From Alphaproteobacteria bacterium (lineage in GTDB: Bacteria > Planctomycetota > Phycisphaerae > UBA1845), in assembly GCA_028285105.1 (NCBI GenBank), contig JANQQE010000011.1, positions 633,856-697,855 on the forward strand: a DNA stretch of 64,000 bases, written 5' to 3'. The translations under genes and the position numbers were made by a program. The notes beneath the pieces are model-generated. The model did no database searches. It had not been told where the DNA came from and was given only the letters and a program-made list of their open reading frames with translations. How positions within the stretch are numbered: the first letter of the stretch is position 1; each line of letters starts with the position of its first letter. Positions 38,347 through 48,296 of the stretch are shown piece by piece.

Positions 38347-40733
38347 GGGGATGGGGTTCCTCCTGATGCCGAATTTGAATCGTCCGCCAGCTTGCTTCTG
38401 CCAGATCCCGCACCGACGGTTGGCATTTGAAAGGTCCGAGGTTGCTCCTGCTCGGGCGTTTTGCCTTCGATCAACGGGAACACCCAACGTCGCAATCCGG
38501 GCATGTGGACGTTTAGGCAATAATGCCACCAGTCGATCGATTCGATGTCGCACGCAAACTTCTCAGCCTCTTCATCATCAAGGGCATACGACAGCGCCCT
38601 GATATTACTCGTTTCGAAGAACTGCTGATTCTTCAGAATAAACGGTTCAAACAATTCGATTAGCTTTTCGGTTCGATTCAAACCGCGCTCGGCTTTGGCG
38701 AGCGGTGATTCGTTAAAACCGAGGGACTTGGCGATGCGTTTGCTGATCCCGATGACTGCGCGCTGACTCGGTGCCGACATCGCCACGTAGCGCGTTTTGG
38801 ACACCGAAATTGCATCGAATTGCGAACGGAACCGATAGCGGAATCCATGCTGCCGGCGATTGTGAATGCGATGGGCGAGACCGGTGAGTTCGACGGTTCT
38901 GCCGACCTCGAACGGATTGTCGCCCGACGTACCGAGTTGATACACCTCGCGGTGACGGTTGTTCAGCAGGGCGGCGGTGACCAAGGTCATTCCGCGACAG
39001 ACCATGTCAACCGGAATGATGTCTAGGGCTTTGCGCTTGTTGGACGGTAGCTGCCGAAAGTACGTCCCGAGCAGGTGGGCGAGAGGGGCGGCAGTGTTGA
39101 CACCTTCATTCCAACCCTCAAACGGCTGGCGGACCGAAGTCTCCACTATCGCCGGTCTGACGATGGATACCTTGACGTCACCTTTGCGACTGGCCAAAAG
39201 CGATTCGGCGAGACTCTTGCTAAGACAATATGTATTGGGCCAATCGTACTTTCGTGCGAGCCGCACGCCACGTTCAGTCAACCGGCGGCGCGTCCAGCGG
39301 ATTCTGGCTTTGTGAAGTTGCTTCGCCAATGCCCGTTCGGCAAGCGGCTCACCATTGTTTCGGGCTTCGGCTTCCGTCTGAAAGATTGCCGTACGGTTTT
39401 CGCTTTCGACTTCGGCTTCAACCAATGCGATACGCTTCTTGATGTCTGCGTAGAATTCTTCGGCGTTGAATTCGGGCAGTTCGCGTGGCGTGTAGTCGCG
39501 ATGCAGCACTTCTGCGACCCTACCGTCACGCTGTCCGGCGACGAAACACGTCGAAAGATGCATCAATACCGAGTGATCACAGGATCGGACAAACTCCAGA
39601 ACATTGAGCGGCCCATCCACATTCACATCGATCGCCGTACGAATGTCGGGCGTAAAGTCCGTCAGACCAGTGCTGTTGACGAAAATGTCAAGCTGATTGC
39701 GCAAGCGCTCAGCCACTTCTGGAGCTAGGCCCAGGTTGTCTGCACAAACATCCCCCTCGACGACTTCGACGCGATCGGAAATGAATTTGGCTGCGTCCTT
39801 GCCATGCCGTTCATACAGCGCTGCAAACACCGGCGATTCTGCCACAACTCTTTCAAAACGTTCAGTCGCGCTGCGGGTACGCGTCTTTCGGATCAGCAGA
39901 TACACGCGTCCGACGTCTGGAATGTCGCTGAGGATGTGTTCCAACCACACCTTACCGATGAAGCCTGTCACACCCGCCAACAAAACGTGTTTGCCCTTAA
40001 GCGTTTGCCGAATTCGAAGCGGTTCCAACGATATCGAATCGTCGAAAATGATGCACGATTTTCGTGGGGCGATGGGCGGTCGCTTGGCCGGCAAGATCGC
40101 GCGGGTCACGCTCAGGTCCGACGGGGCTCCGGAAAGCTGCGTCAACAACTCGGTTCGCTTAAACGCGACATCGCGAAGTTTGCCGGTGATGCGATCGATC
40201 CACTTGCGCGGTTTAACCACCGGACGTTCAAGTCTTCCAGTCGCAAAACCATCGCGAAAGTCGAGTCGATTTGCCAATACGCATTTGACATCGAGGTATC
40301 GGGCGAGAGGTCGAATGACATGTTCAAATCCGCTGCTGACAATTACGAGATTCTCATTCTCAATCAGCCGGGACTTGAGTTTGGTGATGCCTTCCGCACG
40401 CATTCGCGGACGCAGCACATACTCGAAATATTCTTCTCCTAATACGTCAAGACGATCGCGACTGATCCCGCGCAAGACAACGTGGAGTATCCGCTGCGAA
40501 TAGCCCTGGTGAAACAGGGAAACGAGAACCGAAATTGGTGCCAAAAATGCCAAGCCGAGAAACCGTGTCCAGCGGCCAAAAAATGTCTGACAGTTGACGG
40601 CTAGGAAGACGATTTCGCGAATGACACCGCGATCCACCAATCCACCCTCCACGCGCCAGAATTCCTGCTTATCGAGGAATTCGCCATGTCCGAGATCGAG
40701 ATGGCTTCGCGAATCGGGGGGTCCAACGGCCAT
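38331..40733 (-). CDS. Fusion: degenerate HAD-like domain plus fatty acyl reductase (FAR/SDR)
   Basis: 800 residues. The first 190 follow HAD-IB (phosphoserine-phosphatase-like) proteins; the motif II region is VSSGFEHVI near 132. In the place of the DxDGT catalytic motif the sequence reads RVEGG (27-31), so both Asp are lost and phosphatase activity is unlikely. From 240 onward it is a fatty acyl reductase with AGVTGFIGK near 253-261, [15 protein letters not shown] near residue 500 (YxxxK) and a C-terminal Male-sterile-like region. FARs use NADPH to convert fatty acyl thioesters to alcohols. It is the first gene of the operon. Confidence 0.85.
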   Translation of the reverse strand: MAVGPPDSRSHLDLGHGEFLDKQEFWRVEGGLVDRGVIREIVFLAVNCQTFFGRWTRFLGLAFLAPISVLVSLFHQGYSQRILHVVLRGISRDRLDVLGEEYFEYVLRPRMRAEGITKLKSRLIENENLVIVSSGFEHVIRPLARYLDVKCVLANRLDFRDGFATGRLERPVVKPRKWIDRITGKLRDVAFKRTELLTQLSGAPSDLSVTRAILPAKRPPIAPRKSCIIFDDSISLEPLRIRQTLKGKHVLLAGVTGFIGKVWLEHILSDIPDVGRVYLLIRKTRTRSATERFERVVAESPVFAALYERHGKDAAKFISDRVEVVEGDVCADNLGLAPEVAERLRNQLDIFVNSTGLTDFTPDIRTAIDVNVDGPLNVLEFVRSCDHSVLMHLSTCFVAGQRDGRVAEVLHRDYTPRELPEFNAEEFYADIKKRIALVEAEVESENRTAIFQTEAEARNNGEPLAERALAKQLHKARIRWTRRRLTERGVRLARKYDWPNTYCLSKSLAESLLASRKGDVKVSIVRPAIVETSVRQPFEGWNEGVNTAAPLAHLLGTYFRQLPSNKRKALDIIPVDMVCRGMTLVTAALLNNRHREVYQLGTSGDNPFEVGRTVELTGLAHRIHNRRQHGFRYRFRSQFDAISVSKTRYVAMSAPSQRAVIGISKRIAKSLGFNESPLAKAERGLNRTEKLIELFEPFILKNQQFFETSNIRALSYALDDEEAEKFACDIESIDWWHYCLNVHMPGLRRWVFPLIEGKTPEQEQPRTFQMPTVGAGSGRSKLADDSNSASGGTPSPWPSS

Positions 40734-40890
40734 TGGCGTCGATGCATCCTGTCAACGAGATTGCCCGCAGTATCTGGGTGCGGATTGGGGGTCAGCAAAC
40801 GACTAAAATTAGCAGGAGATTCACAGACAGGCAAGGATGTGGATTCTGTGGGAAGATCGATATGTGGATAGTTTGGGACAAACAGGCGGA

Positions 40891-41550
40891 TCAGGCCTCT
40901 GCAAGCCCCTCGCGGATTGCGAAACGAGTCAGCGCAACCCGATCGTGGATTTCGAGTTTCGACATCAGGTTCGCACAATGCCGATCGACGGTCTTGACCG
41001 CAATTACCATCACCTTGGCAATTTCCTTCTTGGACATGCCTCGAGCCACGTAGCGTAAAACCTCGAGTTCGCGCTCTGTCAACATCGACACCCGTGACTT
41101 GGTCGCCGATTGCAAACGCACTCCCTCGCCATCGACCACAAGGCGCTCCTGCACTTTGGACGAGAAATAAGCAAAGCCTTTGGCGGCTTGGCGAATCGCG
41201 TCGATCACAACTTCCGGTGCTTCGTCCTTGGTGATGTATCCCGAAGCATTGGCTGCGAGTGCCGACTCGATGTAACGATCGTTAAAAAACGCACTCACAT
41301 AAATAACGCGCGTATTGGGCAAGATCGACTTGATGGTCTTAGCCGCTTCAAAGCAGATCGTGCCGGGCATGTCGATATCCATCAGGATAATATCGGGACG
41401 CAGGCGGGCGGCTTCGGATATGGCCTGTTCGCCGTCGCTTGTGACGCCAACGACTTCAAAGTCCGGTTCACTGCCGAGACGATCGCGAAGTGCGTCGCGC
41501 AAAAGCGCGTGATCATCGGCCAGCAAAATCGTCGTTTTGGAACTCATCAT
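40891..41550 (-). CDS. NarL/LuxR-type response regulator
   Basis: Receiver domain with the acid pocket ADDH and the phospho-Asp in LMDIDMPG (Asp58). The HTH_LuxR C-terminal domain has LTERELEVLRYVARGMSKKEIAK and the recognition helix (VKTVDRHCANLMSKLEI). GGAGG sits six bases before the ATG at 41550, which overlaps the stop of the hybrid kinase gene. The two are translated together, so the kinase is the expected partner. It is a DNA-binding transcription regulator and could act on the divergent or neighbouring lipid operon. Confidence 0.93.
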   Translation of the reverse strand: MMSSKTTILLADDHALLRDALRDRLGSEPDFEVVGVTSDGEQAISEAARLRPDIILMDIDMPGTICFEAAKTIKSILPNTRVIYVSAFFNDRYIESALAANASGYITKDEAPEVVIDAIRQAAKGFAYFSSKVQERLVVDGEGVRLQSATKSRVSMLTERELEVLRYVARGMSKKEIAKVMVIAVKTVDRHCANLMSKLEIHDRVALTRFAIREGLAEA

Positions 41551-43295
41551 TCAACGCCTCCTTCCGACAGAACGCTTTGGACCCGAGCAACCAAGGAAGT
41601 CGTAGAAAACGGTTTGCACAGCAAAGCCATGGCATTGCCCGCACCGGATGCATCCATCGCAGCACGAATGTCCTCATCTTCGTCCGGTTCAACAAGGATG
41701 ATCGCAGCCGCCTTCCCCCCATTTTTTTGGTACAACTCAAGAAATTCAACCGCCGGACAGTCCAAGAACTTCGCCCCCAACACAACCAGAACCATTCCAA
41801 ATTGAGAGCCTTCCAATTGACTTTCAAGATCGGCCCGTGTCGAAATTGGGATCACATGATACCCCGAATCCCGTAAAGTCGCCGCAACAATGTCACGGAC
41901 TTGACGGTCCTTTTCGGCGACGAAAATTCGCGTTCTGTCGTCTGGTTCTGCAATTGGATCGCCCTCGCCCCGACCACCAACAGAAACGCACGGAAAGTCT
42001 ATCTGTATCGTCGTACCTTCGGTATTTGAATCAAAACTGAACAACGCATTGTGATTCTCGACAATATCCAGAACGGTTGGGTAGTGTTCCGCCAACGCCG
42101 CACTGCCGGAGCCTTTGGCATTCGAAACCAATGACCTGTCTAAGTCATCCGACTTATTTGGAATTGTCGGCTTATTGGTATAACGCTGCTTAATGGCCAA
42201 TCGGGCGATCGGGCTTTGGCTTCTGCATCTCGATTCGAAGGAATTCGTTCCTGACTCCCCGTTTGCCGATGAATCGTCGCCCATCCTCTCAACAGCAATG
42301 ATCAGTTCACCACCACCAACCATGTTCGTGCGTGCGTCCAGCGCCAAGTTCAAAATCAATTGCTGAATTCGAAGCGCGTCGGCACGAATCCAAACGCTCG
42401 GATGCGATGGATTCTGCAGCGCCACTTCGATTTCAGCCGGAAGCACACGCCGAACCACGCGAAATGCCTTCGAAACCGCTGCCCGAAGATCCACATTCGC
42501 CATCTGGGTCGGCGAATCCAAACCGATCGCCATGAGAGAACGAGTAAGATCAGACGCCTGTCTCAAAGCTGATTCGATTGATGTCAGAGAATCTACAGAC
42601 TCCGAGTCCGTTTCGGCACGATTTCTCAGCAGGTCCAGATGCATGGAAATCACCGTCAGCGCATTGTTAAAATCGTGGGCCACGCTCGCAGTCAATTCGC
42701 CTATCGCTTCAGCCGTCCGCTCGCTGCGTATCTGCTCCTCGCCGCTCAATCGAACCCGCTCGGTCTCATGTCGCTTGGTGACATCGATCATTAATCCGAT
42801 CATCTTGGGACTGCCATCCTCGAGCACGACGACCTTCACGAAATCCCGAATCCAAACGATGCGACCCTGTGCGTCGATCATTCGGTATTCGAACTCGTGA
42901 GACTGCCGGGCCTCAACCGCCGACTGACAAAACGAGACCGCCCACCTCCTGTCCTCCGGGTGCAGGTGCTTCATCCAGAATCTTGAATCGGAGACCCAAT
43001 CCTCGACCAAAAACCCGAGTAGCGATTCAGCCCCCTTGCTGACGTATTCGAACGCATAGGTTTTTGGATTCGCCTGCCACACGGCGGCTGGCAATTCTTC
43101 GATCAGTTTTTCCAATTCGAGAATATGATTTGCAGCGATCTTGCGATTCAAGATTCGTGATCCCATTCTGATGTATGGAGCGGCTTTGCGACGCCCCAAG
43201 GACCGTGTGGGTTTGAAATTGGTTGCCCGATCCTCAATTCTTCGATTTCCAATTATCAGAATGTTATTGTCAGGTGCCACGGAAATCACGACCAA
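41547..43295 (-). CDS. PAS hybrid histidine kinase with degenerate ATPase and receiver
   Basis: A PAS_3-type domain (about residues 72-178: FEYVSKGAESLLGF, HLHPEDRRW, DVTKRHE) is followed by a HisKA-like H-box SVAHDFNNALTV (His207) and an HATPase fold whose N-box is LILNLALDAR. The G1 box (DxGxG) cannot be found and the G2 region reads KGSGSAALAEHY, so ATP binding may be lost. The C-terminal receiver (starting RIFVAEKDRQVRD) has LVVLGAKFLDCP where the phospho-Asp is expected. It may work as a scaffold or allosteric partner of the coupled response regulator and not as a normal kinase. The TTG start is uncertain; ATG at 43166 is an alternative. Confidence 0.8.
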   Translation of the reverse strand: MVVISVAPDNNILIIGNRRIEDRATNFKPTRSLGRRKAAPYIRMGSRILNRKIAANHILELEKLIEELPAAVWQANPKTYAFEYVSKGAESLLGFLVEDWVSDSRFWMKHLHPEDRRWAVSFCQSAVEARQSHEFEYRMIDAQGRIVWIRDFVKVVVLEDGSPKMIGLMIDVTKRHETERVRLSGEEQIRSERTAEAIGELTASVAHDFNNALTVISMHLDLLRNRAETDSESVDSLTSIESALRQASDLTRSLMAIGLDSPTQMANVDLRAAVSKAFRVVRRVLPAEIEVALQNPSHPSVWIRADALRIQQLILNLALDARTNMVGGGELIIAVERMGDDSSANGESGTNSFESRCRSQSPIARLAIKQRYTNKPTIPNKSDDLDRSLVSNAKGSGSAALAEHYPTVLDIVENHNALFSFDSNTEGTTIQIDFPCVSVGGRGEGDPIAEPDDRTRIFVAEKDRQVRDIVAATLRDSGYHVIPISTRADLESQLEGSQFGMVLVVLGAKFLDCPAVEFLELYQKNGGKAAAIILVEPDEDEDIRAAMDASGAGNAMALLCKPFSTTSLVARVQSVLSEGGVE

Positions 43296-43589
43296 AATGA
43301 AACCAACTTGTTTCTAAATTAAATCCACGCCTCCCGCGATTCTGCAATAACGCCGATTTGGTGCCTGCCCATACACCTGAAGGGCGACTCCTTACATCGT
43401 TGGCCGCGATTCATTAAGATGGGTCGAACGTCATTTTGGTGCGGGCCACGCAAACGAAACTCAAGGCCTCGGTTTCAACATGGAATAGAGTTACGCATTT
43501 GAGCGTCGCCTGAACTATATCAACTAATCCAGTTCGTATCTGACCCCCGTTTCGGCTGGGCACGGTCTAATCATTGAGGAGAAGGAACG

Positions 43590-44987
43590 ATGCAGAACGC
43601 CAGGCAATTCGCATTGGTAATCATTTTGGCTGGGATTGCGTTTCCGCAGGGAGCGCAGGCCACCGACCTGACCACTGAAAGGCTTGTGACCGGACTTTCA
43701 CGTCCCGTCTTTGTGACGGCGCCACCCGGAGACACCGATCGCATATTCATCCTCGAAAACAGAAGTGGCAGTACTGGTCGCATTCGCATCTTCAATTTGA
43801 ATACAAATACGTTGAACACAGCCCCTTTCCTTTCCATATCCGGCGTCGGTACCGGGAACGAGCAGGGACTGCTCGGAATGGCTTTCGATCCCGATTACGA
43901 CACGAACGGAAGATTCTTCGTTTATTACATTCAGGCGGGTGGAAACGGCACAACTCGAGTCGCGACCGGTACGGTCTCTTCAAATCCCGATATCGCAAAT
44001 TCGACGTTGACCAACATTCTCTCTTTGAGTCAGACGTTCTCGAATCACAACGGCGGATGGATTGGTTTTGGGTTGGACGGAATGCTTTATGTGGCCATCG
44101 GCGACGGGGGATCGGGTTGTGACCCATTTCAAGCCGCGCAGACAACCACAAATCTTTTTGGCTCGATACTCAGACTAGATGTCAGCGCCGGAACGTCTTA
44201 CTCGATTCCATCAGACAACCCTTTTATCGGTGGACCGGAGCGCGACGAAATCTGGCATTACGGCCTGCGCAATCCCTATCGTTGCAGTTTCGATCGACTC
44301 ACCAACGAACTCTATATCGGCGATGTCGGTCAAGGCGCGTGGGAAGAAATCGATGTCGTCCCTGGAGACAGCAAGGGCGGCGAAAACTACGGATGGGATT
44401 GTAAGGAAGGGTTTGCGAACGCAACAGCCAGTTGCGGCGCCCCATTCGGATGTTCGACTTCCGATCCCGAACTGCTCGATCCCGTTCATGTGTATCAGAA
44501 TACGGGTTTCTTCAACGATTGTGCGGTATCTGGTGGATCTGTCTATCGCGGGTGTGCGATACCCGACTTGCGTGGAACTTATTTCTTTGGAGATTCGTGC
44601 GGCAATGGAAGTGTCTGGTCGTTCAGATATCAAGGCTTGCCAAACCCAGCGATCACGACCTGGACCAACCAACTCGACGCAGTGGTTGGAAACGTCGATA
44701 ACGTCGTGGCGATTAGTGAAGACGCCAACGGCGAACTGTACATCTGCGACCTTGCCGGCGAAGTCTTTCGCATTATTCCCGATGGTGCAGTCGATCTCCC
44801 GACACCCAGCGACTATGACAACGATGGCGATGTAGACGATTTCGATACCGTGGCATTTAGAGATTGCATGGGTGGTCCTGACGATTCGTACACCAACTGC
44901 CTTTGCGATGTGTTCGACACCGATGATACCGATGGCGACGTTGACTTGCGAGACTTTGCGGACTTTCAACGCAAATATACAGACTAG
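43590..44987 (+). CDS. Secreted PQQ-type glucose/sorbosone dehydrogenase-like protein with dockerin-like tail
   Basis: A signal peptide of about 24 residues (ending GAQA) precedes a six-bladed beta-propeller of the GSDH/HHIP type (about 30-390), with QGLLGMAFDPDY, DGMLYVAIGDGG, HYGLRNPYRCSFD and ENYGWDCKEG. The last 60 residues hold two Asp-rich calcium loops (DYDNDGDVDDFD and DTDGDVDLRDF), separated by a Cys-containing linker. This is a dockerin-like (GC-type) module known in planctomycetes. It suggests attachment of the enzyme to a partner or surface. GAGGAGAAGGA lies just before the ATG. Confidence 0.9.
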   Translation: MQNARQFALVIILAGIAFPQGAQATDLTTERLVTGLSRPVFVTAPPGDTDRIFILENRSGSTGRIRIFNLNTNTLNTAPFLSISGVGTGNEQGLLGMAFDPDYDTNGRFFVYYIQAGGNGTTRVATGTVSSNPDIANSTLTNILSLSQTFSNHNGGWIGFGLDGMLYVAIGDGGSGCDPFQAAQTTTNLFGSILRLDVSAGTSYSIPSDNPFIGGPERDEIWHYGLRNPYRCSFDRLTNELYIGDVGQGAWEEIDVVPGDSKGGENYGWDCKEGFANATASCGAPFGCSTSDPELLDPVHVYQNTGFFNDCAVSGGSVYRGCAIPDLRGTYFFGDSCGNGSVWSFRYQGLPNPAITTWTNQLDAVVGNVDNVVAISEDANGELYICDLAGEVFRIIPDGAVDLPTPSDYDNDGDVDDFDTVAFRDCMGGPDDSYTNCLCDVFDTDDTDGDVDLRDFADFQRKYTD

Positions 44988-45018
44988 TCGATGCGCACAT
45001 TTGGCATACAAAAAAGCT

Positions 45019-45056
45019 CGCCTCCCGTGGAATGAATTCCGCGGGAGGCGTTTTTT
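45019..45056. terminator. Bidirectional terminator
   Basis: Stem CGCCTCCCG/CGGGAGGCG (45019-45027 with 45042-45050), extended inward by GGAAT/ATTCC. T-run on the plus strand and A-run on the other side. It ends the dehydrogenase transcript and also the convergent lipoprotein gene. Confidence 0.92.
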
Positions 45057-45089
45057 CATAGATAGATAGCGTTGAAAAATTCGCGAAAA

Positions 45090-45650
45090 CTAAGAGGAAC
45101 TCACCTCGACGCGCGGACTGCCGTTCTCATCGGCAAACGTCTCTACATTCAGCGTGCCACCGCAATCGTAGTCCACACCCTCTTCCAGATCAAAGACTTG
45201 ATCGAAAACATTTTGCGGTCCCACAACCGGAATGTTGGCCGTCACCGTCACCGCAACGCTGATGGTGTCCGGGCAGGCAGCTTCAAACGCCCGGGTGAAC
45301 GGTTCCAACGATTCGCTCTGTCGCAGGACGATACTCTCGAAGCCGTCATATCCCAAGGTTAAGACAATATCGACTTCAACAGCAACGAATGCGAGCAGGC
45401 TCGGATCGATACCTTGCTGACTGGCCAATAGCGCGACGTCCTGGCTGTCGATGGTGTTGTCGAGGAGTACCTTCGCGTTGGTTTCTTCGTTAAATTCCAC
45501 ACCGTCCGGAGGAGCAACATCGTCAAAACCGTTGTTGTTACCGTCTGCAAGGTTTGAAAGGTCTCCACCAGACGTCGGTTGCTGACAACCTGCAATTGCA
45601 AGCGCCAGTGCGGCTACCGTCCCGATCCAATTGAATTTCATTGAGCCCAT
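45090..45650 (-). CDS. Predicted lipoprotein, unknown function
   Basis: The leader has hydrophobic core VAALALAIAGC with lipobox, so it is a lipoprotein. After Cys, a low-complexity Asn/Gly/Asp segment (ADGNNNGFDDVAPPDGVEFN) is followed by a compact domain with one likely disulfide pair (AACPDT and DYDCGGT). The ATG at 45650 has AGGAG nine bases upstream. It is convergent with the dockerin-like dehydrogenase gene. No known family recognised. Confidence 0.7.
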   Translation of the reverse strand: MGSMKFNWIGTVAALALAIAGCQQPTSGGDLSNLADGNNNGFDDVAPPDGVEFNEETNAKVLLDNTIDSQDVALLASQQGIDPSLLAFVAVEVDIVLTLGYDGFESIVLRQSESLEPFTRAFEAACPDTISVAVTVTANIPVVGPQNVFDQVFDLEEGVDYDCGGTLNVETFADENGSPRVEVSSS

Positions 45651-45933
45651 CGCCAAAGTCTCCTGTGTTCAAAAGTCGTGTCCGATTGTGCATTCAAGAT
45701 GATGCGGCGACGGAAGATTCCGCAGCGGCGCACCGACATGCACCCAGAGATTACGATTCCAAAATGTGGATTCGCTGATGTCGAAAAGGTTTTGCTCTGA
45801 CGAACAATTCCGGGGCGATTTGCACTTCGGCGTCCGGTAAAGACAATTGGTGCAGACGTGACAGCCCCATAACCATCGCCATGGGAGCAGCACGAAGGAA
45901 CCACAGATTTCGTCAATGAAGGAGTCCTCAGAT

Positions 45934-47601
45934 ATGCAGCCACGCAACAACAGAATTGCGAACCAACCGATGCTGTTCGCATCCTTGGCCCTTTCAACAT
46001 TCGCATTGACCGCTACCGCCGATTCCACCGAGACCAAGAGTATGATCGACCCAAATACGTATGCGACAGTTCGGCTTACAACCGATCTTTCCAAACTCTC
46101 CGACAGCGAAAAGAAGATGATCCCCCTGCTCATCCAAGCCGCCAAAGAAATGGACGACGTGTTTTGGATGCAGGCGTCGGGGAGCTTTCGACAAACGATT
46201 CCGTCGCTGCCGTCTGAAGCATTAAGGCGATATGCGACGATCAATTACGGGCCCTGGGATCGATTGAACGGAAACGAGCCGTTCATCGAAGGCGTCGGTC
46301 CAAAACCGTTGGGTTCTTTTTTCTACCCAGTCGACATGACCCGCGAGACGTTTGAGGCGTACGTGGCGAAACACCCGGAGATGAAGGCTTCACTCGAACA
46401 CCAGTATTCGGTTGTGCGTCGCAACAACACGGGCGAGCTTGCAGTTGTGCCCTATGCCGAGGCGTACTCGAAGCAAGTCACGACGGCGAGCAAGCTACTC
46501 AAGCAGGCGGCTGCCCTTGCGGAAGATGGCGGATTGAGAAAGTACCTGTCGCTGCGTGCGGATGCCTTGCTTTCTGATGAATACCAGGTCAGTGATCTGG
46601 CATGGATGGAAATGAAATCGAACACCATCGACGTGGTGATCGGTCCGATCGAGAATTACGAAGATCGGTTGTTTGGATACAAATCGGCACACGAAGCGTA
46701 CGTTCTCGTCAAAGACAAGGAATGGAGCGATCGCCTGGCCCATTACGCACAACTGCTCCCCGATCTTCAACGACGGTTGCCAGTTAAGATCGCGTACAAG
46801 AAAGAAATGCCCGGTACCGATTCGGATCTGAATGCGTACGACGTCATTTATTATGCAGGCGATTGCAATGCCGGTTCCAAAACCATCGCAATCAACCTGC
46901 CCAACGATGAGGAAGTGCAACTCAAAAAGGGCACACGTCGGCTGCAATTGAAGAACGCCATGCGGGCGAAGTACGACAAGATTCTCTTGCCCATCGCCGA
47001 TGTCCTGATCGCCAAAGATCAACGCAAGCACATCACCTTCGACGCTTTCTTCGGCAACACGATGTTCCACGAAGTGGCCCACGGACTGGGAATCAAGAAC
47101 ACCATCAACGGCAAGGGTACCGTTCGTCAGGCGATGAAGGATCAGGCATCCGCACTCGAAGAGGGAAAAGCAGACATCCTTGGCCTCTACATGGTGACCC
47201 GCATGTTTGAAGACGGCATACTCAAGCAAGGCGAAGTGATGGACAACTACGTCACGTTCCTCGCGGGGATTTTCCGATCAGTGCGCTTTGGTGCGGCCAG
47301 CGCTCACGGTCGTGCGAACATGCTTCGTTTCAACTATTTCGCAGATGCCGGAGCGTTCAGCCGCGATACCGAAACGGGAACCTACCGCGTCAACATGGAA
47401 AAAATGCAATCGGCGATGACCGACCTCACGCGCTTGATCTTGAAACTTCAAGGCGACGGCGACTATGACGGCGCGGTCGAACTCATGATGAAAAAGGGCG
47501 TCGTCGGAAAGCAGTTGCAAGCCGATCTCGATCGCTTGTCTAAAGCCAACATCCCAGTCGATGTGGTTTTTGAGCAAGGAATCGAAGTGCTGGGTCTTTG
47601 A
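45934..47601 (+). CDS. Secreted M49-like (dipeptidyl-peptidase III-like) metallopeptidase
   Basis: The first 30 residues are a signal peptide (MLFASLALSTFALTATA). The catalytic region has HEVAHGLG (His near 380, HExxH form), then EEGKADILG near 409, where Glu is the third zinc ligand. This HExxH plus E-x-x-K-A-D pair places it among peptidase M49-related bacterial proteins; true DPP III has HELLGH (HExxxH), so it is one step away. Export points to extracellular oligopeptide digestion. GGAG ten bases before the ATG at 45934 favours this start over the ATG at 45916. Confidence 0.82.
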   Translation: MQPRNNRIANQPMLFASLALSTFALTATADSTETKSMIDPNTYATVRLTTDLSKLSDSEKKMIPLLIQAAKEMDDVFWMQASGSFRQTIPSLPSEALRRYATINYGPWDRLNGNEPFIEGVGPKPLGSFFYPVDMTRETFEAYVAKHPEMKASLEHQYSVVRRNNTGELAVVPYAEAYSKQVTTASKLLKQAAALAEDGGLRKYLSLRADALLSDEYQVSDLAWMEMKSNTIDVVIGPIENYEDRLFGYKSAHEAYVLVKDKEWSDRLAHYAQLLPDLQRRLPVKIAYKKEMPGTDSDLNAYDVIYYAGDCNAGSKTIAINLPNDEEVQLKKGTRRLQLKNAMRAKYDKILLPIADVLIAKDQRKHITFDAFFGNTMFHEVAHGLGIKNTINGKGTVRQAMKDQASALEEGKADILGLYMVTRMFEDGILKQGEVMDNYVTFLAGIFRSVRFGAASAHGRANMLRFNYFADAGAFSRDTETGTYRVNMEKMQSAMTDLTRLILKLQGDGDYDGAVELMMKKGVVGKQLQADLDRLSKANIPVDVVFEQGIEVLGL

Positions 47602-47617
47602 TTCTGGGCGATTATGA

Positions 47618-47659
47618 GAACGAACCATGACCCAACGCAATTGGGATCATGGTTCGTTC
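47618..47659. terminator. Long hairpin terminator between convergent genes
   Basis: GAACGAACCATGA and CCCAA pair with TTGGG and TCATGGTTCGTTC, an 18-bp stem with a single bulged A. The plus-strand tail is CTTCATTC, only modestly T-rich. Located between the M49-like gene and a convergent gene. Confidence 0.7.
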
Positions 47660-47687
47660 CTTCATTCTTGGTTACTTATCGTTTCAA

Positions 47688-48296
47688 CTAATCGCGAAAA
47701 CGAATCGACAATTCATTCTCGTATCGGCAGTTCGGACAGATCGCCGTACGGTATTCGATTTTTTCAAGGCGGTTGTATTTGTCGTATTCATAGTTGTTCG
47801 CGTACATCACCATCGTCGTCGGACATTTTTTGCAGGCCCATTCGATGATGCAGGGAAACTCTGAGAATTGTGCATAATCGTTAAGGTGTGCGCGACAGTC
47901 TTGATGCATCGGACCCGTGCGGACCGGACGTTCTGTACGACGCGGTCTGTTTTGCGGTCTTGCAACAGGTCGCTGCGGACGAACGCGATCAGGATTGCGA
48001 CGCGACTCCGGCCTTGCTGAGTCGGGACGTCGATCGGTACGCGGCGGGTCAGCTCGACGAGGCTGCCCAATGTCGCCGCGATTCCTGGCATCAAGATAGT
48101 CCTGATACGTCGCATCCTTGCGACCCGTACGATCGCGCCACATGCGAAAGGCCTCGTACTCGTTGACGGCAGTGCTGTTGTTGTCGTAACCGCTGCGCGA
48201 TTGTCCTTGCCCAAAGGCGGGGATAGCCCCAAGCGCGAGAAACATTGTTGCGGCGAGCAATGTTCGTCTTGCAAATTGAAACGTCAGTCTTGTCAT
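47688..48296 (-). CDS. Secreted protein with C-terminal zinc ribbon
   Basis: The signal peptide is clear (RTLLAATMFLALGAIPAFG). It is followed by an Arg/Pro-rich linker (about residues 70-130, many RPQR, RPVA and RPES units). The C-terminus has four Cys as CKKC and CPNC around a tyrosine-rich loop, a zinc-ribbon layout. The ATG at 48296 has AGGAG six bases upstream; an in-frame ATG at 48353 has no such site. An exported zinc ribbon is uncommon. Family unknown. Confidence 0.75.
   Translation of the reverse strand: MTRLTFQFARRTLLAATMFLALGAIPAFGQGQSRSGYDNNSTAVNEYEAFRMWRDRTGRKDATYQDYLDARNRGDIGQPRRADPPRTDRRPDSARPESRRNPDRVRPQRPVARPQNRPRRTERPVRTGPMHQDCRAHLNDYAQFSEFPCIIEWACKKCPTTMVMYANNYEYDKYNRLEKIEYRTAICPNCRYENELSIRFRD

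Noticed and set aside
39697..40503. Long plus-strand frames antisense to the FAR gene
   Set aside because: Arg/Ser-rich shadows of conserved FAR codons; no start signal.
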